Shown here: piece after piece, positions 51,622 to 58,155 of the stretch | How the letters are laid out: each line of letters begins with the position of its first letter | Position numbering within the stretch: the stretch's first letter is position 1 | DNA from: Halomontanus rarus | GTDB lineage: Archaea; Halobacteriota; Halobacteria; Halobacteriales; Natrialbaceae | Assembly (NCBI RefSeq): GCF_017357405.1 | Contig: NZ_CP071597.1 | Coordinates: forward strand, 620,001 to 684,000 | Length of the DNA: 64,000 bases | Reading direction: 5' to 3' | Notes under the pieces: model-generated | What the model was told of the DNA's origin: nothing | Database searches by the model: none | Seen by the model: the letters and a program-made list of their open reading frames with translations, nothing else | Program-made: the position numbers and the translations under genes

Positions 51622-52413
51622 TCAGTGGAGCACGATTTCGCCTTCCGCGTCCAGCTGGGCCTGATCGCGATATCCGACGACACCCGACTCGGCGACGAAT
51701 TTCAGCGAACCGCTGTCACCGTCTTTGACGAAGTCGGTTCGAGCGGTCGCCCACCCGTCCTCGTTGAAGACGACGAGATAGTGTCCCGGATGACGTCGCT
51801 GACGGCCCGTCTCGACCGAGAACTCGATCTCGTATATCTCGCCTTCCACAAGATTCAGGGTCGGATTGGTATCCCCCTCGATCTCCGACGGGGATTCCGC
51901 CTCCCACTGCTCTTCGGTGAGCGTAAACTCGAGGGTCGCGACCGGATCGCCGTCCGGTTCTTCCGACGGCTCGTCGAACTGTCTGGGTTCTTCCTCCTCG
52001 TCCGACTCTTCTTGCTCGTCTTGCGCTTCGCCGAGGTTGATATCACCGCGCATCGACTCGGAATGGGGTTGACAGTAATAGGCAGTCATCTGTTCGGTGG
52101 CCGCAAATTCCACCGTCTGCGTCCCATCCGTTATAATCTCGCTCTGAACGTCGGATCCTTCGATCGCGAAATTGTGGGCCTGGCCGTCCAGATTTTCCCA
52201 CTCCACCGTGTACTCTTCGCCGGCCTCCAAATTCAGCGTGGGGTTCGTTTCCCCTTCGATATAGTCCGGAGCGACTCCCACCCAACCCGCGGTCTCGCCT
52301 CCGAGTTGGATCGTCGTCCCGCTCTCCTGTGCCGACCCGACGCCGGTTATTCCGCCAATTCCGAGGACCGCCAGTCCCTTCATGAGTGCCCGTCGCGATC
52401 GTCTCCTTGGCAT
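51622..52413 (-). CDS. Two-domain cupredoxin (halocyanin-like), second domain degenerate
   Basis: A 263-residue secreted protein with a twin-arginine-type signal (MPRRRSRRALMKGLAVLGIGG). The first cupredoxin domain (about residues 30-130) has a complete type-1 copper site: His80 in AHNF, Cys114 and His117 in YYCQPHSES, and Met121. A linker of about 35 acidic residues follows. The second domain (about 165-263) has the same NPTLNL start but the copper Cys is missing, and only an isolated HPGHYLVVF His remains, so it is probably structural. It lies upstream of the Tat protein and the PQQ dehydrogenase on the same strand and is a natural electron acceptor for them. Confidence 0.82.
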   Translation of the reverse strand: MPRRRSRRALMKGLAVLGIGGITGVGSAQESGTTIQLGGETAGWVGVAPDYIEGETNPTLNLEAGEEYTVEWENLDGQAHNFAIEGSDVQSEIITDGTQTVEFAATEQMTAYYCQPHSESMRGDINLGEAQDEQEESDEEEEPRQFDEPSEEPDGDPVATLEFTLTEEQWEAESPSEIEGDTNPTLNLVEGEIYEIEFSVETGRQRRHPGHYLVVFNEDGWATARTDFVKDGDSGSLKFVAESGVVGYRDQAQLDAEGEIVLH

Positions 52414-52739
52414 AGTTTGACAAACGATTCCAACGCACATAATGGTTTTTTGGTGTCCCTTACAAGGTTTGTATTCCCGGACTTACTGTCGTACCGGAAG
52501 GAACGATCTCCGTCCGTTCGCCATCGAGCGATACCGTCGGTTGGGCGGACGGTGATGGACCAACGATCCCTCGAGCAGTCTGCGGTTCGTGTCGACGACA
52601 TCGCGACGTGTCGCTTCGCCCGGTCACGGCCGATCAGCGAGCCTCCGAACGCCTTCGAACACGCAGCCCGCACCGCTCGGCGAAGTACGGACCAACGGTA
52701 ACAGCGTCGCCGACGCCTCTGGGCGGCAGTGCGTTCGCC
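52414..52739. other. Intergenic region between ROK kinase end and cupredoxin start
   Basis: About 326 bases. The part next to 52413 is AT-rich and probably carries the cupredoxin promoter. No gene or strong repeat was seen in the rest. Confidence 0.4.
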
Positions 52740-53711
52740 TCAGTCGGTGCTGGCGGCAACCGATTCCGCGGCCGCCGGCCACGATTGCGTCGCGTAGGGG
52801 GCGAGCGCGCCGTAGAGACCGATCTCGTCGCCGAGCCGCGTCGGCTGGATGTCGGGGAGCGCTGGGAGCGCGTACTGCTCGAGGTGGGGTTCTGTGCGCT
52901 CGAGGATCGTCTCGAAGTTCGCGGCGCCGACGCCGCCGCCGACGGTGAGCAGATCCGGATTGTAGGCGTTGACGAGCGCGCCGAGTCCGGCGGCGTTGTA
53001 GCGGGCGATCCGATCGAGGTAGTCGTCCGCGACGGGATCTCCCCGTTCGGCGGCCTCGAAGACGTCTCGAGCGGTGAGTTCCTCGCGGTTCAGGGTCGTG
53101 TCCCGGGGGTCGGTCTCGAGAAGGTCTCGCACGAAGCCGGCGATCCCGCGACCCGAACAGTACGCTTCCCACGCGCCGGGGACGCCGGAGCTGGCCCTGT
53201 CCGAGGGGCCGATCGGGAAGAGGCCGACCTCGGCCGCGTGGCCGTCTGCGCCGCGCACGACGCGGCCGCGGTCGACGATACCGGCGCCGATGCCGGTGCC
53301 CATCGTCAGATGGACGACGCAATCGTGGTTCTGGCCGGCGCCGTAGACCCACTCGGCGAGGGCCGCGGCGGTGCAATCGTTCTCGAGTCGGACGGGAAGT
53401 TCGAAGTCGGTCTCGATCGTCGGGCCGAGCGGGATGTCGCGGACGACGTCGTCGTCGGCCGTGTCGATCTCCTCGACGACGCCGGTGGCGCCGTCGGTCA
53501 GGCCCGCACAGGCGATCGAGACCGCGTCGATATCCGTCCGTGCGTCCGACCGCAGTTCCTCGAGACGACGACAGACCTGCGCCTCGAGATCGTCAATCCG
53601 GGTCGGTTCGACGTGGACATCCGTCGCGAAGGTGTCGTCGGGGGTTCCGACCGCAGAACGGAGATTCGTGCTGCCGATGCCGAAGAGGGCGATCGTCTGG
53701 TCGACGGGCAT
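52740..53711 (-). CDS. ROK-family sugar kinase, zinc motif absent
   Basis: A 323-residue ROK-type kinase, probably phosphorylating glucose or an amino sugar with ATP. The N-terminal phosphate-binding strand is ALFGIGSTNLRSAVG. The catalytic Asp lies in the ENDCTAAALAEW motif (Asp112), followed by GTGIGAGIVDRGRVVRGADGHAAEVGLFPIG. The usual Cys-x-Cys-Gly-x2-Gly-Cys zinc motif should come next, but here the sequence reads SSGVPGAWEAYCSG, so those zinc ligands are missing. The C-terminal AYNPDLLTVGGGVGAA is normal. A decayed copy is at 37174-38034, which also reads SSG at this place, so the loss predates the duplication. It might be a regulator or a variant kinase. Confidence 0.85.
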   Translation of the reverse strand: MPVDQTIALFGIGSTNLRSAVGTPDDTFATDVHVEPTRIDDLEAQVCRRLEELRSDARTDIDAVSIACAGLTDGATGVVEEIDTADDDVVRDIPLGPTIETDFELPVRLENDCTAAALAEWVYGAGQNHDCVVHLTMGTGIGAGIVDRGRVVRGADGHAAEVGLFPIGPSDRASSGVPGAWEAYCSGRGIAGFVRDLLETDPRDTTLNREELTARDVFEAAERGDPVADDYLDRIARYNAAGLGALVNAYNPDLLTVGGGVGAANFETILERTEPHLEQYALPALPDIQPTRLGDEIGLYGALAPYATQSWPAAAESVAASTD

Positions 53712-53818
53712 TCGTCCGTTCTGTCGGTACGAACCCGCATCAAGCTATGGGCCCGTCTCAACGGGTGTCGTAGTGTCTTCGTGCCCGGCCAGCCGCTCGG
53801 AACGGACCACCGTCAACG

Positions 53819-54994
53819 TCAGTACGTCCGCGGCGGTCGCTCGAGGATCTCGAAGATTTCCCGCGCACGGTACTCGCGGTTGCGTTCTTTCCCGGTCGTT
53901 TCCTCGAGGAGTCCCGCCGCCTCGAGTCGATCGATGGCTCGGTAGGCGGTCGGTCCGGTGACCTCGAGCAATTCCTCGACGACCGCCGCAGTGAGATAGG
54001 GCTGTTCGAAGAGGGTGCACGCGAGTCGCGCGTATGCGGCGGTGCCGTGACCGTATTCGGCTTCGTATTCCCGCTGCAGTTCGTACAACTCCCGCGATCG
54101 CAGTAGCGTCTCCTCGGCCTGGTGGCGAATCCCGGCCACGAAGAAATCGATCCAGGCGTCCCACTCGCCGTACTTACGGACGGCATCCATGCGGTCGACG
54201 TAGGTTTCCTTGTATCGATTGAAGTACTTGCTGAGAGAGAGCGTCGGCTGCTCGAGGTATCCCTGATCGTATAATTGGAGCGTGACGAGGAGTCGTCCGA
54301 GACGGCCGTTGCCGTCACCGTACGGATGAATCGTCTCGAACTGGTAGTGGGTGAGCGCGATATCGACGAGCGGATGGTGGCTCCCGCCTGTTTGGATGTA
54401 CGTCAGTAGCGCGTCCATCAACCCGTCGACGTCACCGGGGACGGGAGGCACGAACTCGCCCAGGTGGTTCGGAACCGTCTTGAACGAGCCGATCGTGTCC
54501 GTTTCTCGACGCTCATCCGGAACGCCGCTGAGGAGCGTCTCGTGAAGGGTGTGGAGGAGTTCGATCGAAATTCCGTCGCCAGCGTCGAGCGCATCGATTC
54601 CGTCCTCGAGCGCCCGTTCGTAGTTGAGGACCTCTTTGACGTCTTTCGTCTCGTCCGTCGCTGTTGCTGGCTCGCCGGCGGACGTGGCCGTGTCGAGCGC
54701 TCTGGTTTCGAAACTGTAGAGGGCGTCGAAATCGATATTCGCCCCTTCGATCTCGGACGACTCCATCGCCTCTTTGCGGAGCAGTGACGTGTAGAGAACG
54801 GGGGCGAAATCGGTCGTCAGGTTGAATCCACTGAGCTTGCCGAGCCAGAACGTCGCCTCTGCGACCGTCTCGTAGAACTCCTCCTCGAGTCCCAGTTCGG
54901 CATCCGGCGGAAGCGGATCCGGACTGTAGTATGGACGTTGTCCGTACGGGACAAGCCGCCCGGGTGCATCGTTAGGTAGCTCTCGGAGCACCAT
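53819..54994 (-). CDS. Fic-domain protein with C-terminal winged helix
   Basis: A 391-residue Fic protein. The N-terminal part has an inhibitory motif SSEIEG at about residues 79-84, as in class II Fic enzymes, where its Glu blocks ATP binding. The Fic motif HPYGDGNGRLGR is at about 223-234 (catalytic His223). The C-terminal 70 residues form a winged helix (LTAAVVEELLEVTGPTAYRAIDRLEAAGLLEE). Such proteins AMPylate a target or act as self-regulating repressors. A perfect 12-bp inverted repeat flanks its TATA region (55016-55060), which supports autoregulation. There is no antitoxin gene beside it. Confidence 0.9.
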   Translation of the reverse strand: MVLRELPNDAPGRLVPYGQRPYYSPDPLPPDAELGLEEEFYETVAEATFWLGKLSGFNLTTDFAPVLYTSLLRKEAMESSEIEGANIDFDALYSFETRALDTATSAGEPATATDETKDVKEVLNYERALEDGIDALDAGDGISIELLHTLHETLLSGVPDERRETDTIGSFKTVPNHLGEFVPPVPGDVDGLMDALLTYIQTGGSHHPLVDIALTHYQFETIHPYGDGNGRLGRLLVTLQLYDQGYLEQPTLSLSKYFNRYKETYVDRMDAVRKYGEWDAWIDFFVAGIRHQAEETLLRSRELYELQREYEAEYGHGTAAYARLACTLFEQPYLTAAVVEELLEVTGPTAYRAIDRLEAAGLLEETTGKERNREYRAREIFEILERPPRTY

Positions 54995-55015
54995 CTGTAA
55001 CTACGGGTGCATTGT

Positions 55016-55060
55016 ACCCAGTAGTAATTAAATATAACTCACTACATCTTACTACTGGGT
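55016..55060. promoter_or_regulatory. Inverted-repeat operator and promoter of the fic gene
   Basis: ACCCAGTAGTAA at 55016-55027 and TTACTACTGGGT at 55049-55060 are exact reverse complements with 21 bases between them. The spacer contains TTATATTTAA on the minus strand, about 35-43 bases before the fic ATG at 54994, which fits a TATA box. A further near-palindromic GGGTGCATTGTACCC at 55005-55019 gives a possible third half-site. The arrangement is that of a dimeric repressor covering its own promoter. Confidence 0.75.
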
Positions 55061-55107
55061 GTATTTTGAGGAGCTATATTCACTCGAGTCGGTCGCCTGT
55101 TACTACT

Positions 55108-55124
55108 GTTCGAACGGCTCTGTT
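55108..55124 (+). repeat. Left 17-bp terminal inverted repeat
   Basis: GTTCGAACGGCTCTGTT. It is exactly complementary in inverted orientation to 56919-56935. It lies 44 bases upstream of the transposase ATG, a usual distance. Confidence 0.75.
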
Positions 55125-55167
55125 TAAACCCTTGAGGAGTTACACGTTTGGACAGTAGTGTAACCGA

Positions 55168-56037
55168 ATGCAGATTCTCCCGAAGTCACGGTTGCTACGG
55201 TTTATCGAGGAAGCATTTCAGCTAGCGCAACGTGCTGTGGCTCGATACTCATCGAAGTTCTCAAAACAACGCTACATGCTTCATCAGCACATAGTTCTCC
55301 TGTGTCTCAAAGTTCGGAAGAACACGACCTATCGAACACTCTTCGATGGACTCATTGAAATGCCCCGAATTCGGAACGCAATCAATCTCACTAAACTTCC
55401 TGCCCCGTCAACGCTGTGCAAAGCGTTCGATAGACACGATATGGCCGTCTGGCGAGTCCTTCTCAACCTCTCTGTTTCACTGCTGCTGACAAACGGTGTT
55501 ACGGGGATCGACGCCTCGGGTTTCGACCGAATTCACGCCTCGAAGCACTATACGAAACGGGCGAAGTTGACGATTCAGCAGTTGAAAGTCACGCTCTTAG
55601 TCGATACGAGAGTTAACGCGATCTTCGAGCTCCATGTCACAACGACCCGCAAGCACGATACATAGATCGCACTATCACTCATCAACCGCAACACGGCTGA
55701 GCACGATACATAGATCGCACTATCACTCATCAACCGCAACACGGCTGAAGTTGATGTTCTTTTTGGAGACAAGGGATACGACGATCAGCAGATTCGAGCA
55801 ATGTCCCGTGAGTACGGGATTTGTCCGCTCATCAAGCACCGTGAGTTTTCATCACTTCAGAAAGTGTGGAACGCTCAGTTGGATTCCGAACTTTATGACC
55901 AACGGAGCCAGAGCGAAACGGTGAACTCTCGACTCAAGCGAAAATACGGTGCGTTCGTCCGTTCACGACGCTGGTGGAAGCAGTTTCGTGAACTCGCCTT
56001 TGCGTGTATCGTCCGTAATCTCGACCAAGCCATCTAA
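55168..56037 (+). pseudogene. IS5-like DDE transposase, broken by amber codons and a 48-bp duplication
   Basis: Reading through, the frame encodes a transposase of about 274 codons plus 16 duplicated ones. The N-terminus YMLHQHIVLLCLKVRKNTTYRTLFDGLIEMP is the IS5-type HTH region. The first catalytic Asp lies in GIDASGFDR, the second in LFGDKGYDD and the Glu in QSETVNSRLKRKYG, followed by the terminal RELAFACIVRNLDQAI. TAG codons at 55663-55665 and 55711-55713 stop the protein; they occupy the same position in the two copies of a 48-bp unit. The protein cannot be made without read-through. Confidence 0.8.
55652..55747 (+). repeat. Exact 48-bp tandem duplication inside the transposase
   Basis: Bases 55652-55699 and 55700-55747 are identical, beginning AGCACGATACATAGATCGCA. 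The unit is 16 codons, so the reading frame is kept, and each copy contains the same TAG. The identity of the copies suggests a recent event that followed the stop mutation. Confidence 0.9.
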
Positions 56038-56058
56038 CGATCAGTACAGAGAACGTAT

Positions 56059-56778
56059 TTATCGGTCTGTCTCTTTCCAGTCGTCCGGGTCCCCTTCACG
56101 GAATTCACCCTTGGCATGGCGCTCGTGGGGCCAGAAGGTGACGCCCAGCAGTACGACGTAGAACACACCCACAACGGCAATCACAGCAATCCCGGGGATA
56201 CGGTCGATTCCGGCGGTTGTCAACCAGTCTTGGCGCGGCGCGAACGCTGTAATCCTGAAGACCCATGCGACCAATAGGACACTGAGCAGAGCAAGGTACA
56301 CACGCTGGAGCCGGTTTGCGAGTGCTTCGTGTAACGAGACTTTCAGCGTCGGCCTGCGATAGTCCCTGCTCAGTTCCGCTCGCCAGTCGTGACTTTCAGT
56401 GCCTTGGGACGGATCGAGGGCGTTTGCGAGCAGGTTCTCTTGGATGACTCGAGTACGAGAGCGAAAGACATCGTAGTCCCGGTACCGTCGTGCTTCGATA
56501 CCCAGAAAGATGGTGACGACAATGATCCCGATCAGCAAGATATAGTGTGGGTTATCGGTACTCGAAAACGACCACGTCAAGATTGCTGCCATCAGCGTCA
56601 CCGCCCACTTCGTCGTCTCGTCGAGGCGCTGCCGCCACGTCCCCACTCGGTCTATCTCTCCGCGATAGGCGTGGGCCATCACCGAACCGAGTCCCGTACT
56701 GTCGTCAACCATTTCGCGGCCGATCTCTCGTTGGTCTGGTGCTGTTGGGTCAAACTCGTCGTTACTCGAATCAGTCAT
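56059..56778 (-). CDS. DUF2270 membrane protein
   Basis: A 239-residue protein of the DUF2270 family. The start (DPTAPDQREIGREMVDDSTGLGSVMAHAYRGEIDRVGTWRQRLDETTKWAVTLMAAILTWSFSS) is diagnostic. About four helices lie at residues 60-75, 82-98, 163-180 and 198-215, with a charged central stretch ALDPSQGTESHDWRAELSRDYRRPTLKVSLHEALANRLQRVY. It has no known biochemical function. It is oriented against the transposase inside the 17-bp inverted repeats. A CTTATGG element about 30 bases upstream of the ATG may be its TATA box. Confidence 0.85.
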   Translation of the reverse strand: MTDSSNDEFDPTAPDQREIGREMVDDSTGLGSVMAHAYRGEIDRVGTWRQRLDETTKWAVTLMAAILTWSFSSTDNPHYILLIGIIVVTIFLGIEARRYRDYDVFRSRTRVIQENLLANALDPSQGTESHDWRAELSRDYRRPTLKVSLHEALANRLQRVYLALLSVLLVAWVFRITAFAPRQDWLTTAGIDRIPGIAVIAVVGVFYVVLLGVTFWPHERHAKGEFREGDPDDWKETDR

Positions 56779-56918
56779 AGAGGAGAGACATCTCCTCGCT
56801 CCATAAGCAGTTATGGTGGTGTCATAATCTGAGTGTCATGTGCTGGAGAACATCGAGCAGTACGCACGTGTAGTGTATAGTAGGTTCACAGGAAGGTATG
56901 TCTAAAGAAAAAGATTTC

Positions 56919-56935
56919 AACAGAGCCGTTCGAAC
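56919..56935 (-). repeat. Right 17-bp terminal inverted repeat
   Basis: AACAGAGCCGTTCGAAC, the exact reverse complement of 55108-55124. It lies between the DUF2270 promoter region and the end of the DUF1616 gene, 24 bases from the latter's stop. Confidence 0.75.
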
Positions 56936-56959
56936 GAACACCACCGCTCGAGAGCCCGG

Positions 56960-58051
56960 TCACTGAGCGTCTTCGACGTCGACCCACAGCTGCACGTAGT
57001 ACTCCGTGTCCGCCGTGGACGGCTCGGCGGGGACCTCGTCGGGAAAGAGCAACCAGACGATCCGAACGTCCTCGCCGGTCATCGTCGGCTCGAGGTCGTG
57101 GGGGTGGAGCCACGATTCGTTGTGTGCGAGTCGTGCTTCGAATCGGTCGAGTTCGTTTTGCTCGAGGACGGTCGTCTCGTTGTCGGCGCGTTCGACCTCC
57201 TGTTCGAGCAGGACCACGGTGTAGTCGACCGTCCGGTGTTCGTTGTTGTCGACGCCGACGACGATCTCCTCGCTGTCGCCGAGGGTGAACTCGGTGGGAT
57301 AGTTCGCGGCGACGTATTCGCTCTCGTTCTCCTCGTCTTCGGTCAGGATGTAGACCGCGGAGAACTGCTCGCCCTGTGGCGGGACCATGATCGCGAACCC
57401 GACGACGCCGACCGCGAGCAGGATCGACGCGACGAGCATCACGTTCAGGGCGCGGTCGGTGTTCGAGTCGGGTTCGAACAGTTCCGCACGACCGGCCGCG
57501 AGCCACTCGCGGTAGGGAACCCGAAAGCGCTCGTCGGGCGGGAGTTGCCACCGCCTGATCGCCGCGAGCGCGGTCGTCACGAGCGTGAACGCCGTCACCG
57601 TGACCATGATCGGGACGAGGCGAATCCCCCACGGCGTGAAGTTCAAGACGAGGCCGAGCAGCGGGACGATGGCGATACTCAGTCCGAACGAGAGGGCGAC
57701 CCGTTCGATGCCGTCGATACCGGATCGCAGCTGACCGTCCCAGATCGTTCCCTCGTCGTCCGCGTCCGCGGTTTCGTCCGTGTGATCGCCCTCGAGCGTC
57801 TCCGTGTTGTCCGTTTGCGCGTCGGTCGGCGACGCCCCCTCCTCGGGAAAGAGCGCGGCGATAAACACGTAGCCGGGGACGAAGAGGACGAACACCAGCC
57901 CCAGCGGAACCCGAAGGGGGGTCTCGCGGATCACCGGCGCGAAGACGGCGACGTTCACGAGCAGCGTCACGAACACCGTGGCCGCGAGGTCGCCCGGGAA
58001 GTCCCGGATCGGGTCCGGGAGCACGCGCCACAGTATCCGATTATCGACCAT
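56960..58051 (-). CDS. DUF1616 membrane protein (paralog 2)
   Basis: A 363-residue paralog of the protein at 6876-7901. It shares the ETPLRVPLGLVFVLFVPGYVFIAALFPEEG and ALSFGLSIAIVPLLGLVLNFTPWGIRLVPI helices, a fifth hydrophobic segment near residue 235, and the outer domain with EFTLGDSEEIVVGVDNNEHRTVDYTVVLLEQ and VRIVWLLFPDE. It differs by an acidic insertion (about residues 75-105) between the second and third helices. It lies next to DUF4129 and DUF58 genes in the second cluster, downstream of the DUF4129 gene on the same strand. Confidence 0.88.
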   Translation of the reverse strand: MVDNRILWRVLPDPIRDFPGDLAATVFVTLLVNVAVFAPVIRETPLRVPLGLVFVLFVPGYVFIAALFPEEGASPTDAQTDNTETLEGDHTDETADADDEGTIWDGQLRSGIDGIERVALSFGLSIAIVPLLGLVLNFTPWGIRLVPIMVTVTAFTLVTTALAAIRRWQLPPDERFRVPYREWLAAGRAELFEPDSNTDRALNVMLVASILLAVGVVGFAIMVPPQGEQFSAVYILTEDEENESEYVAANYPTEFTLGDSEEIVVGVDNNEHRTVDYTVVLLEQEVERADNETTVLEQNELDRFEARLAHNESWLHPHDLEPTMTGEDVRIVWLLFPDEVPAEPSTADTEYYVQLWVDVEDAQ

Positions 58052-58155
58052 TGGTCCCCGGTAGCGCGTTTGGTTGTAAAAGTGGGTCGATACGCGAGAG
58101 TTCGAACCGGGTCCGACCGCGAGAGAGTCGCCCCTCGAGCGGGTCAGTCGATAGC

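Larger units (their letters stand above)
55108..56935. mobile_element. IS5-family-like transposon carrying a DUF2270 gene
   Basis: GTTCGAACGGCTCTGTT at 55108-55124 recurs as its exact reverse complement at 56919-56935. The 17-bp perfect repeat encloses a DDE transposase pseudogene (plus strand) and a DUF2270 gene (minus strand), 1828 bases in total. No clear target-site duplication is visible at the outer edges. IS5-type elements normally carry only the transposase, so the DUF2270 gene is either a passenger or was enclosed after loss of an inner right end near 56050. Confidence 0.65.
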
